The notes under the pieces are model-generated. The model was not told the DNA's origin. It saw only the letters and a program-made list of their open reading frames with translations, and did not search any database. Below are positions 26,127 through 38,200 of a stretch of DNA of 43,043 nucleotides, piece after piece. Source of the stretch: Aurantiochytrium sp. KH105 (taxonomy: Eukaryota > Sar > Bigyra > Thraustochytrida > Thraustochytriidae); contig BGKB01000289.1 in assembly GCA_003116975.1 (NCBI GenBank), forward strand, positions 1 to 43,043, given 5' to 3'. Within the stretch, counting starts at the first letter, position 1. Every line of letters begins with the position of its first letter. A program made the position numbers and the translations under genes.

Positions 26127-27359
26127 CTGGGCTCGTGCGTGCTTGCTTGCGTGCTTGCTTGCTAGCGAGCGTGTTTGTCGCGGGCGCCTTTTCGCCCTCT
26201 TTGCACGCGCAGCCGCTCCCGCCTTAAAGTGCTGCGCTGCGAAGGCGCCGCGAGGAGGCGCGGAACTGCTGGTTAAGGCGGCAGGCGCAAGATCCTTTTG
26301 GCCAAGTACCATCTCGCGGAGGCGCACTTGCGCGGCGGATACCCGACTTGCGCGCGATGATTGTGCACTTGCGCGCGCGGGGTTTGCCCCACTTGCCATG
26401 GTTGTTGTTTCTCTGTGCGCGGCGGAGGGTGCAAACGGAGAGGGCCCGTGCCGCCTCGAACGGGACGAGGACGAAGAGCAGGGCGTGCAGCCGGCCTCGG
26501 GGCCTCGCGAAATCGTAGGATGCAGAGGAGCGGGGGAGACATTTCCGTCGGATGATCTAGCAGCGAGCCGAGCTCGCAGCACAGCAGTCTGTCAGCCGCT
26601 GCAGATCGTCGCGACGGGGCTGGAGACACGCTCGCTCGCACACCCATCGGCATTACATTGTAATACGTAGTACGGCCTTCCACCGCCAGTCCAACAAACT
26701 TCTATAATACACTTGCGCGCCGCGCAAGGTCGACTTGCGTCCGCGCCAATCGTCGACTTGCGCTGTGCACCTCATCATCATCATCATCATCATCATCACC
26801 ATCACCATCAACATCACCATCATCATCATCATCGACCCTCTTGTTCTTCCCCTCGTGCAGCGCAGCGAAAGCGCAATGAAAGCCCTTTTCCGCCTCGTGG
26901 CGCTCGCCAGCACAGGCTGCTCTCGCGGCGGGGCGCGGGGCCTGGAGGGTGGATGCCACGGCCAGGATTGGGTGGCGCGCCTTGCCTCGCTCGCCTCGCA
27001 TTGCATCGCACTGCACTGCACTGCACTAGTGCTGCACTGCGCTGCGCTGCACTGCACTTGCATTCCGCACTTCCGCTCTGCATTCCGCACTTCGCCCCCC
27101 GCGACCTCGCATTTTGTGGCCGCGCATTGTGCACTTGCGGAGTTTGCATTCGCACTCGCGTTGCACTTGGTTGCACTTGCCTCTGCATCATGATGCGCAG
27201 CGCGGTGCGGGTCGCGCTTGCACAAGGCGCGCGAGCAGAGCAGGAGCGAAAGCAAAAGAGCAACGCGGACGAGGAGCGGCGCAGCGGCACGGGCAGCGGC
27301 ACGGGCAGCGGCAGCAGCAGCAGCGGCGCGAGGCAGGAGAGGAGGAGGAGGGAAGGGAG
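26127..27359. promoter_or_regulatory. Divergent promoter region, V-ATPase G (-) / ASL (+)
   Basis: 1.2 kb with no supported gene. CACTTGCG-type elements occur at 26322-26333, 26345-26355, 26365-26374, 26389-26397, 26710-26720, 26731-26739 and 26754-26763, and again near ASL at about 27051-27062, 27131-27140 and 27161-27180. A (CAT)n run and CACTGCACTGC repeats (about 27008-27058) lie between. The long frames in this stretch are repeat-derived. Confidence 0.5.
26772..26833. repeat. (CAT)n microsatellite
   Basis: About 20 trinucleotide units, mostly CAT with CAC and CAA variants, in the V-ATPase G/ASL intergenic region. Confidence 0.95.
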
Positions 27360-28889
27360 ATGCTCTCTCGCGCGACGCGCAGCGGGCGCCTGGCGCTCGC
27401 AGGGTGCAGGCAGCATCTGGCGGCGGTGCAGACGCAGCAGACGCAGACGCAGCGGCGGCTGCTGAGCGGGAGCAAGTCGGAGGATGAAGGCCCCAAGCTC
27501 TGGGGAGGAAGGTTCACGGGCGCCGTGGACCCGCTGATGGAGAAGTTCAACGCGTCGATTGGGTTCGACAAGCGCATGTGGAAGGAGGATCTCCATGGGT
27601 CCATGTGCTACACGCGCGCCCTCGTGCGCGCAGGCCTCCTCACCGAGGAAGAGGGATCCAAGATGCAGGAAGGCCTCGAACTCGTGCACAAGGAGTGGGC
27701 CGCCGGCGACTTCAAGATCAAGTCCAGCGACGAGGACATCCACAGCGCCAACGAGCGCAGGCTCACTGAGCTCATCGGCAGCGATGTCGCTGGCAAGCTC
27801 CACACCGGTCGCTCGCGCAACGATCAGGTCGCCACCGACGTCCGCCTCTGGCTCAAGGCCCAGGTCAAGGACCTCCAGCAGGAGCTCGTCCAGCTCATGC
27901 GCACCGCCACCAACCGCGCCGAGGCCGAGGTCGACATTATCTTCCCCGGATACACCCACCTCCAGCCGGCGCAGCCCATCCGCTGGGGCCACTACCTCAT
28001 GGCCTACTGCAACATGTGGAAGCGTGACGCGGAGCGTCTGCAGGATCTCCTCAAGCGCGTCGATGTCATGCCCCTGGGTTCCGGTGCCCTCGCCGGGCAC
28101 GCCTTCCTCGGCCCCAATGACCGCACTGCGCTCGCCGAGGACATTGGCTTCTCCCAGGGCCCCTCGTGGAACTCGCTTGACGCCACTTCGGATCGTGACT
28201 TTGTCGTCGAGTTCCTCTTCTGGGCCAGTCTCACCGGTGTACACATTAGCAAGTTCGCCGAGGACTGCATCATCTACAGCAGCAACGAGTTCAAGTACAT
28301 GGCCATGTCCGATGCCTACTCGACGGGCTCCTCGCTCATGCCCCAAAAGAAGAACCCGGACGCCTGCGAGCTCCTCCGCGGCAAGTCTGGCCGCAACATC
28401 GGCAACCTCACCACCATGCTCGTCGCGCTCAAGGGTCTTCCCTCCACCTACAACAAGGATCTCCAGGAGGACAAGGAGCCCCTCTTCGACTCGGTCGACA
28501 CCATGAAGGGCTGCCTTCCCATTGCCACCGGCGTCCTCGCCACCCTCAAGCTCAACACCGACCGCATGCAAAAGGGTCTCTCTGCTGACATGCTCGCCAC
28601 CGACCTTGCTGACTACCTTGTGCGCAAGGGTGTCCCTTTCCGCGAGACGCATCACATTTCTGGCCAGGCTGTGCAGATCGCCGAGAACCAGAACAAGCCC
28701 TTGTCCAGTGTCACTCTTGAAGAGCTCAAGACCCTGCACTCGGCCTTTGAGGAGGATGTCGAAAAGGTCTGGTCGTTCGAGAGCTCTGTCGAGTCCCGCG
28801 ACGCCCAGGGCTCCACCTCGAGGCGTTCCGTGCTTCAGCAGACCGCCGCCATGAAGGAGTGGCTCGACAACTACGAAAAGTCTGCCTAA
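27360..28889 (+). CDS. ASL: Argininosuccinate lyase with presequence-like N-terminus
   Basis: 509 residues from the first in-frame ATG. ASL splits argininosuccinate into arginine and fumarate, the last step of arginine synthesis. The catalytic core starts at KLWGGRFTG (about 46), with family motifs DEDIHSANERRL, HTGRSRNDQVATD (about 148), YTHLQPAQPIRWGHYL (about 198) and the fumarase-superfamily signature GSSLMPQKKNPDACELLRGK (about 323), which holds the catalytic serine loop. Before the core there are about 40 extra residues, MLSRATRSGRLALAGCRQHL and more, rich in Arg/Ala/Gln and free of acidic residues: a typical mitochondrial targeting profile. ASL is cytosolic in animals and fungi and plastidial in plants, so the location here is inferred. 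An out-of-frame upstream frame overlaps the start (27190-27465). Confidence 0.96.
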   Translation: MLSRATRSGRLALAGCRQHLAAVQTQQTQTQRRLLSGSKSEDEGPKLWGGRFTGAVDPLMEKFNASIGFDKRMWKEDLHGSMCYTRALVRAGLLTEEEGSKMQEGLELVHKEWAAGDFKIKSSDEDIHSANERRLTELIGSDVAGKLHTGRSRNDQVATDVRLWLKAQVKDLQQELVQLMRTATNRAEAEVDIIFPGYTHLQPAQPIRWGHYLMAYCNMWKRDAERLQDLLKRVDVMPLGSGALAGHAFLGPNDRTALAEDIGFSQGPSWNSLDATSDRDFVVEFLFWASLTGVHISKFAEDCIIYSSNEFKYMAMSDAYSTGSSLMPQKKNPDACELLRGKSGRNIGNLTTMLVALKGLPSTYNKDLQEDKEPLFDSVDTMKGCLPIATGVLATLKLNTDRMQKGLSADMLATDLADYLVRKGVPFRETHHISGQAVQIAENQNKPLSSVTLEELKTLHSAFEEDVEKVWSFESSVESRDAQGSTSRRSVLQQTAAMKEWLDNYEKSA

Positions 28890-29270
28890 AGATTATGAAA
28901 AGTGTGACAGGAACAACAGGAACGAACCATCTCATCTCATCTCATCTCATCTTATCCCCGTTTCTGCGGCACCGCGTGCCCCCAAGGCGCCGCTCGCGAC
29001 ACACATACTTACACGTATTGAATCTTTGACCATGTTTTGTTTCCCCCTTCGCTATTTTTCGGCTCCGTCTCGATCGCGTGGCGGAAAGCGTGAACAATGA
29101 GCAAGCTTACGGGGGTCTACAACACTTCGTTTTACGAGTTATCCTATTTGGCAGCTTGAAAACACGTGATTCCCGTCCCGCCCGTCACCGCCTTCGCCTC
29201 TCAGCGCCTCTCAGCCAAAAGAGAACGACAGCAGCTGAATGAGTAAGTGCAAGATAAGTTACGAGACTAT
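28890..29270. other. Spacer between convergent ASL and dynein genes
   Basis: 381 bp of 3' sequence of both genes. It contains (ATCTC)n, about five units at 28928-28953. No gene was recognised. Confidence 0.5.
28928..28953. repeat. (ATCTC)n pentanucleotide repeat
   Basis: Five ATCTC units lie about 40 bp after the ASL stop codon. Confidence 0.95.
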
Positions 29271-32200
29271 TTACTGATGCGGATCCATGAGCAGCACGGT
29301 CTGGAGCAAGACCCACTTTTCCGGCGGATGAAGCTTTGACAAGAGGCTCGCCGTGAAGATGTACGTTCCTGCGCGTGCCTGTGTACGGTACACTGGCGTG
29401 TGGTACATTTTGGCACTTCGTGTGGCCTCCTCGGTCAGTGGCACAGCGCGAACGTTGATTACAGGCATTGCTTGAATCGTCTCCTTGGGCCGTGAGGGCA
29501 TTAGCGTCCCGTTGGCCGTGTCCCACGTGGCGCCCTCCAAAAAGAGACCCGTGATGAAACGTCCATTGTGTGAAGGCTGGTCCACCTCTTCGGGCTGGCG
29601 CTTCGTGACCTCCGTCACAATGACAAGCTTATCCAACTCGGTCTGCGCCTGTCGTGCGCTGGCCTGCAAGACCGCTGTCAGGAATGCGTTCGGGTTGAAA
29701 AAACCAGAAATCCACGTGCACCGCGGCTCCGCAAAAGGATCCATGCAGAACTCCTGTAGTTGTGTCACACGCAGCTGCAAATCCGCCAACCACGCTCCGA
29801 GGGGACGCTCTGAGGGATACGAAATGCGCCGCCATGAATCAGGCACACGATCTTGGTACAGGGCATACATGAGACGTTCCATCGGTTCTGTCATGGTCAA
29901 GTCGCCCGTGAAACCGAGCTCCAGCTCCGTGAGCGTCTCGACCATTGTTTTCATCAGGGTCTCCATGCGCGCGCATTCCTGCAGGTACATGTTCTGAAAT
30001 GGTGTCATCTCCTCGTCTTCCAGCGCCGCGAGGACGCTTGCTGTGTCGAGATGCAGGTCTCGGTATGTCTCGAGCATGTCTTGCAGCATCGCCTCGGCCA
30101 CGTGCTGCGCCGACTGCCCGTCGCCCTCCTCCTCGAGCTCGCTCGGTTGTAGCGAATGCAACAGACCCAAGATACGCGCGTTCGCGTCGGTGCGAAAACC
30201 AATCTCGGCATTCGGGTGCAGACCATAGGCCAAGGGCGTTTCTTTGGGTGTCAACGTTGCAAGAACGTGATCTGCATACCTTTCGTGCGTCTGAAGACTA
30301 GGCACGATAAAACTCGTCATGGCCCCACCCAAGGCACGGTCTCCGCCATCCATAGCCCCTCCTCCGCCTGTCGCATCCTCGTCAGATAGCAACGCCGACG
30401 AGGATGACATTGAGTTGCGATCCACGTACGGAAACATTTGCATATCATCAAAGAGCTCGTCTCGCATGTAATAGGAAAGGTAGACTTTGCAAACACGGCG
30501 ATCGAAGTCGTCAATGATGTGCCCTCCGTACATGATTTCTCCAAAGAGATAGCGCAGATCCTCCCATGGAACCTTGGTGGAAGTATGATTGTCCATGTAA
30601 TTGCGAAGCACCATCGCGCACGCCGTCAGGTCCTGAGTGCTGATGGGGTACTGCAGGTTGAAGCCCTTTGTAAGATAGGTTTTCCGCTCGAGCAAAACCG
30701 AGTGAAAGTAGCATAAACCGAACAAAATGCTCCGCGATTTGGAGTCCAAATTATCGACATCTTCGGGAGCGAATTGGGCCCACGCTCGCGTCAAATTCGC
30801 TTTGAGTCCCGCCGGGGGCTCATTCGTGAGCCGAATGGAGCGATTCAGCAGCGCGACAGGGATATCTGGGCAAGGATCAGAGCTGAGGAAGAGCCGAAAG
30901 TCTTCATGCTGGCCCATGCGCGCAAAGCTTTCGAGTTTCTTGACGAGCTCGTGGAGCCATCGCGGCATAAGATGGACATTGTTCAGAAACACCCAGCCGC
31001 CACGCTTATTTGCGTGCTCGAGTGCTTTCATCGCCACGACATCCTGTCCCTGACCGAGACTAATGTTCACATATGTGCTTCCCTCGAGCAAACCAAAGCG
31101 TCGTGCCAAGCGATCCACGTCCGCAGCAACATTTGCTCCCGGTGAAAGTACAAAGTAAACGGGCGTGTCTGGCCGGCTGTCTGCGTACGCCTGCTCGAGA
31201 ATCTGAAAAGAGTTCACCTGGGCATCGCAATCCACGAAATGATCTCCGTGTGGCAATGTGCGACGTACAAAGTTCGAAAGCGCCACCATCACACGATCTG
31301 GCCGTAACGCACGCAGAATCAAAATTTTCATGAATGGTTTCTTCTCGAGCTCGCGCCACTCCAGAGGGAGCTTTTCCGTTTCGGGGCACACACTGTTGTA
31401 CCACTCACGAAAGCGCGGCTCCGACTCAATCATGTCGGCTGGCAGCTTCTCAAACCCAGCTTGCTCTGCAAGAGCACACACACGCTGCCACAAGGTCTCC
31501 GGAAGCCACTCAATCTCGTTGGCTTGCTCAAAGCGTTGCGGCGCGCGAAGAAGAAAGTCAAGCCCCTCCGCATCGAAGCGGTCCTCTTTGAATCGAGGCT
31601 TCACCATTCCGCGCCGCAAAAGATTAAAGGTAAGTTGCACAAGAAAGACAGTCTTGTGCGTCTCAAAGAGACCGCGCGAGACCATCTTAAAGATGGTCGC
31701 GCGCACAGAGCGCACAAGTCCACGAACTCGACTTTTTTCGGCATTGTCTGGCTCGTCATCACCGCTGCCCGCTGTGCTTGCACTCATACTCGAGCGAGTG
31801 GCTTCCAGACCATCGGTCTCGGCGTCCAAATTGGTGCTGTCACCGTCGCGCGCGCTGTCTTTCTGACGTTCCGCACCATCTGCGTGCGTGGCATCGCGCA
31901 ACGCCTTGTCGAAAAAGCGAATGAAGATGTCCAGCGAGTACTGATACATGTGGTCCACGGAGGCAAGTTGCAGCAGCATAAAGTACAACATGCTAGCCTC
32001 CACCGCCACGGCACGATACACCTCCCGCGCTTCATTGATGCCCTTCTCCGTCTCGTGGCCTCGTTCCACAGCCAGAGCGACCTCGCTAGCTGTGGCCTTT
32101 GTGGCCTCAAGGCTCTCGATGAGGGGCACATCGGAAAGAATGTCCGAAGGCGCGTTCGACAGCTTCTCGAGCAAGGTCTTCTCGAGCTCCACGAGCTGGA

Positions 32201-35200
32201 TCTTGTACCTGTTGAAGGCCAGTTGCAGTTCTTGCTTTTCCTTTTCGAGTCCAGACTTTTCGAAGCTCACAACGCGAGCCAACAGCTGATCTTCCAGACC
32301 GCCTTCGGTGACAATAAAATTAATGAGCGTGCACTGTGCCAGCACCTCGGGGCGGAAGTGCGGGTTGCTCAAACGAGTCGTCATTACGAGACGAAACTGC
32401 GAGTTGAACTCTACTTCGTGTCCTCCAAGCTGGAGGAATGGTTGTCTACCCTTGAGCGTGAATGAGCGAGCCAGGAGAGGTGCGAGCGTCGCGTCGAGCT
32501 CCTCATCGACGCCTTCGAGAATGACCGTACGTCCATGTTCGATTGCCCGCAGCAGCGTCTGCACAAGCGTAGGGGAGGTAGCATGCACTTCCATGAGCTG
32601 AGGAACCTCGCTCTCTTCGACAAAGAGGTTGCGCCGGCTCTGCATGAGCTTGCTCATTTGCTTTCCCTTGGTGGACATGCGTCTGCCTCCCATGGTGTGG
32701 CCCTTGAAAGAGTCCCGCCGAAGGCCGCCGCGCGAGCTCTTTTTGCTGTCCAAAGAGTTTGCAGCTGCCACAGCATGCGCATCCGCACTGCTGGAATTAT
32801 CCTCTTTGGTCCCAAAGTGAGTGCGCAGCCACGAGGCCGCCTGCATTTGCGGATCCACGACTAGTGGCCAGCGTGACGTGGCGCTGGCAATGATCGCTCC
32901 GTTCTCGAGCGAAAAGGCGTCCACAGGGAGACCCTCCATGCCCCATTGCGCCAGGTCAGAGTCTGCTGCGAGCACGCTAAGTGGTGTGACACCCTCTGAG
33001 AGAGGAATTTCGCGAGACAGAATGTCATTGGTCCAAATGTCACGCCAAAGGCTCGACCGCGTCACGCTGTCAAAGGCTCCGATATACGAAACAAATGCCG
33101 CGGCGAGCAGCGAGTCCCCGACAAGGGTTTCACTTCGGTTCTTCAGGGCTTCGATCTGACGCTCCCAGCGGCTGTTTTCGCTCGCCAGGCCCTTGACGAG
33201 CCGTTCCGCAAGTGCAAGTCGGTCCGTAACCTGCGCAGCTTCGACCTCCACCTTGGATTTCTCGTTGGTGGCGAGCTTGAAGTTGTGCTGGAGCTCTTCA
33301 AGCCGCTGTTCGGCGTCGCGAAGTTGCGTCTCGACCCGGGCGAGGTCCGCCATCGCATCTTCCTTGGACGCGCGAGCGGCCTCGAGTCTGTCCATCAGCG
33401 GCTTGACCTTTTTGTAAATCTTATTGTACGCGCAGATATTGATCACCCAGTTGGCCATGTTGGCTGCCGCAGATGACTTTTTCGCAAGCTTTTCAAAAGT
33501 AAAGTCGGCGTCGCTCACGATCGGCGCGATGCGCTCGATAAGATCTTCGGGGATGTTCTTCGCGTCGTACTCCTCCAGACTCTGCTTAAACTTGTCCGTG
33601 TTATTCATCATGCGCTTAGCATTGTCCCAACTGAAGTTCCGCTTTTCGTTCTTGATCATCATCAAGACACAGGTCGTGACCTTGTCCACGCCCGCGGGAG
33701 GTTTGGTCAGAGACTTGAGCTCGGTCAGTGAGGCCTTGGTGAGGCAGTTAACCGCCTCTTCAGCCTGAGCCATGGCCGGCTGCGCGGCTGCCAGCTCGGT
33801 TTCGGCATCCTCCTCGATCTCTTTGGCTTCTGTTGCAAACGTCTCTGCGCGAATCCGCTCTTTGGAAGCGATCTTTTGCTGCGCTTCTGCTTCGCCGCGC
33901 TGCTGAGCCATTTGCGTCAGCAATTCCTCCGTCGCATCCTTTCGCTCTTCAACACGAGCCATAGTCTCCTTCAAGTCTTCTTGGAGCCCGGCAACGTCGC
34001 GAGCGGTGCCACGGAGGGTGTCAAGACCTGCACTGAGCCGGTCAAGATCCTGGTGAAGAGCAGCACGCTTCTTGCTAAGGAGCCCGCGGTAAAAACTCAA
34101 CATCTCCAAGAAGGTTTTCGGGGTCACGTAGTTGTACCGCTTCTGCACCTCCAAATACCGCTGGCTCACCTCCGTCACGCTGAGATGCACTTCGGCAATG
34201 TGGTGCATGACATTTTCAGCAATATCTTCACTCGCAAAGCCAGCGCCCTTGAGAAAGCGTCCCGCCACAGCGACGAGTGCTTCACGGGGCCATGGATGGA
34301 ACCAATCGATCGAAGTGCAATTCACCAGACCTGGGAATCGCCGCGCTCGCACACGAAGAGTCTCGCCCACTGGCGAATGGCACAAAATGATGTGCAAGGT
34401 TCTCTTAACACGTGCCACGAAATAGTCGGCCATGCTCGATCTGCTCGTCGTCTGAATCCCGGCCATTTTCGCCTCTGCACGGAGTGAGGCAAATATGCCA
34501 TCGAGTTCGTCAGCGGAAAAGAGGTCTGGAACAGACCCGCTCGAAAGAACGTCGTTGATATAAACGAGGAAACGCTCGTCGACAATCTGCGCATCGGTCA
34601 GCAAGAGCACCACTGGAGCGTGTGTGCGCAACCCCGCTCGACGATATAGTGCTTTCAGGCTCTCTTGAAAGTCTGCCAGACCAAAGTCGCTCGTTACAGG
34701 GATTTGGACCACCTCGTAATTACAGATGAAAGCAGCCAGACGCGAAAGGCTCTGCTTGCCGGAGCCGCCCACACCAACCAAGAGGGCATTGCCTCCGGGG
34801 GTACCGATGATCCGCGCGATACGGCAGACGTGTTCGGCAGCGAGCTGAAAGAGAACCAAGTCCATCTTCGCCTTCGACTTATTATACGCCATCAAGTGAT
34901 CCTCAAGGCACGCTTGGACATCTTTCATCGATGAAGCCCCCACGTAGGGTCCCGAACGTTTGGTGATGGTTGTCGAGTCGATTTGCGAGACAGACTTGCG
35001 CCCTCCTCTCTGCCCCACAGCAGACTGACCCCTTTCTCCGGTCGCAGACGTGTCTGTTGAAGACGAATCGTCGTTAGGTCCGAGAGAAGCCCGACCAAAG
35101 CTTGACGCTAAGGGGAGCGGCGCAGACTCGGTGACCCGAGAAGGATTCAGCGGGCTTGAGACCGCTCCAGCACTTCCCGTGACCGCACTGGCCGCCAGCA

Positions 35201-38200
35201 AAGCTTGCGAAGACGGACGCACAAAGTCCGCAAACAAGAGAGGCTCCTCGAACATGTCGTCCTGCTCCTCTTCAAAGTACTTCTTGGACACACCCACAAG
35301 CAATGACCGAAAGTTGGTCATGTCTTTTTCGGAGACGAGCCGATCGGAGAACACGCGCATGCTTTCATGCAAGAAGAGACGCACAAATGACAACGGAGTT
35401 GTGTACGCCTCGTGGGATGAGCGGCAGAGGCCCTGCACCACGCTCGAAAGATTGCGCATGTTAAAATTGTAGTGAAATCGCGTCGCCGAAGGTAAGAATT
35501 TGGCACACATGACCTCATGCAGCTCAAGAAGAGCGTCCACGCACCTCTGCGCTTGTGATTGTATCGGAAGAACAAAGTGGTCGAGGTGCGATGACAGAAT
35601 TGTGCCGTAGATGCGCTGTAAGTCGGCATACTCAGGCATTGAGCACGCGACTGCGGCAAGGTGGCGCTGCAGGCGAGGATTGATCGTGAATGATCCCGCC
35701 TTGTGATTCATTGCCGCAACGATCTGCACATCCCGGATTTCCTTCTTTACGCCGAGATCGCCTCGGTCGAACCATTGCCCGTAATCAAGAAACTGGCGGA
35801 GCAGCGCAAGCGGTGTCTGCGTGCCGTACTCTTCGACGCGTGCCATGTTGAGGTCGTCGACAAAAAACACAAGCTTCTTTTCTCCCGGCGGACCGTAGAT
35901 CTTACCCGAGCGCTTGTCAACATGATGCTCGAGTTGCGCTTGCAGCACGGCCGCGTCCGTGTAGTAGTTGACGTTGATCGTTGCGCTTGCGAATTCTCCG
36001 CTCATTGTCCGTAGAAACTCGCGCATCACAGTCGTCTTTCCCGTGCCCGCTGATCCGATCAGGCAAACCGGATGATGCTGGCGCGAAAGCTGCCTCAGCA
36101 CATATGTGCATCGCACCGAGTCTATCGTTGGGATGACAATGTCTTGGAAGTCAACCTCGGCAATTGGGGTGTGCTTATCGAGCATCGTTAACCATGGCAC
36201 GAGAGCCCGAGACTTGGTGCAGTAAAAGTAGTCAAATACATTTGTCTGCGGCTGCTCGGTGGCCGTACTGATGCCTCGTCGCGAGTGATCCTCTTCCCCA
36301 GATGCTGCGGACCCGATCGCGTCCTCGGGTGCAGCAGCAACTGGGGCTTGCCACACGAGTCCTCGATCCGAAAAGAGTTTGAGCCAGACTGAGGAGAACT
36401 TTTTCCGGTCAACCACTGAGCTTCCTGTTCCCCAAATTACCGCGAAAACAAAGAGATGCTCGAGCTCAGACTTGGTCAGCATCTCGGGTTCGTGCACTTC
36501 GTCAAGAAGGCACTGCAAAAGGCGGCACGTGGTCTGCACAAGGTCGACCTTGCCGCGCGGCACAATGTGTTGCAGCGTTGGTGTATCGTCAAAGAGTGCG
36601 AGTGTCGGCTGCATGTAGACTCGAAAAAGTACCTGAAGCTGGGCCAGAACCTTGGCACTCTGGCTGCACACTTGGAGCCAGGACTCGACCAGCGGCCCCC
36701 AACCAACGTCGTCTTCATTGATGAACAGAATGCCAGCGCGAGATACCGTCGCAGGAGTAGCATTCTGGAGCGAGTTCACCTCGAAAAGCATGCGCATTTT
36801 GTGCGTTAGCTGAATTCGCTCATTGCTAACGAGCGTGAGCACCTTGTTATCGTCCATCACGGTGTTCATGGACTCGATCCAGATTGCATCAATATCGCCG
36901 TCAAGAACAATCCAATGATGGCGCTGGTAAGGATGGTAAGGCGCTTCTTGTTGCGACATGTTTCGCATGACAATGCTGAGAGCACCGTCCCGCCAGTCAC
37001 GCTGCAGCGTCATGTATCCATACAACTCGTTGCTAGTCAGAGCCTTAGGGTTCAAAACCTCGGTGACGCACGTCGGCTTTGTTTCGCCATTGTTGTGCGC
37101 GTCAGCAAGGGTTTGCCAGATTGAGGTCTTGCCGCACCCAGGAGGACCGAGCAGCATCACCGAATGCCGCACCTCGAGAATTTCTTGAAGATTAACCACC
37201 TTGTTCAGAAAGTCCTCTTCAGGCTGCAATACGCTTTGACGAGCGGCACCCACAGCCGGGGCAAGCGTGTCATCCTCGTCCTCAGCAGTCGGGTCGGTGG
37301 GCGCATCGAGCCCTCCTTCGAGTAACGATTCGGAGCCGCCCTCGTCGACCGATTCACCTCCAAATGTCGACGACCCCGCGCTCACTCGCGCCGCAGCAAT
37401 CGCAAGATGAGCGCGACGGTTGCAGGCGTTCTTTGCTCGCTCCTTGAGTGTCTCATCAAATTTGGGCGGAATAGTAATGCCAGGGAAAAGGTCGCCGACA
37501 AGCTTGAGGAAGATCGGAAGGTCGAATGCCGGAAGCTTGGGGACGTTAAAGTCGCGGAGCGAGCGCATCAGTATAGCTGTCTCGTCCACGTCGAGCTCTC
37601 CACGTCGCAAGATGCCGGCCACGCGAAGCACCGACTTGACGTTTCGCAATCCCCAATCGTAATGGGGCTGCTGCGAGAGCAGCTCTGCGCTCAGCTTGTA
37701 CAAGGTGACAAACTTTACCGAAAGCGGCGCTGCGCTCACGAAACCCTCGGCCATGAGCATGTTTTGGCAAATAGGCTGTAGATCGGGTCGAATCATGGCA
37801 CAAGACCGAAAATGCGCCTTGAGGTTCTCCGGAAGCTCTGTGCGCCCCGCGTAGCCAGGGTTCATCGTGATGAAAAACCCAGTGGTAGGCACGAGCTTCA
37901 GCGAGCAGCCCATAAAGTCAAAGGAACCCACGACAGTGGGCGGCTTGCCGGACGGCACATCGGACGCATACTGAGCGTCACGGTTTGCGGGGTCTGCGAG
38001 GTAACGAATAGCGTCTAGAATTGTCCTGACCTGCGTGGCCACGACACTGAGAACCTCGATCGGAATTCGATTGAACTCGTCAAAGCATCCCCATGCTCCT
38101 GTCTGCGAGAGCCCCTTGAAGATGTCGCCGATTGTTTGGTAATTCATCTGGTCTGAGCAATTGAACACATAGCAGGGAAGGCCAAGACACTTGGCAAGGT

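Noticed and set aside
26829..28739. A 636-codon minus-strand open frame antisense to ASL
   Set aside because: Shadow of the ASL coding sequence plus repeat-derived upstream DNA; no protein-family resemblance.
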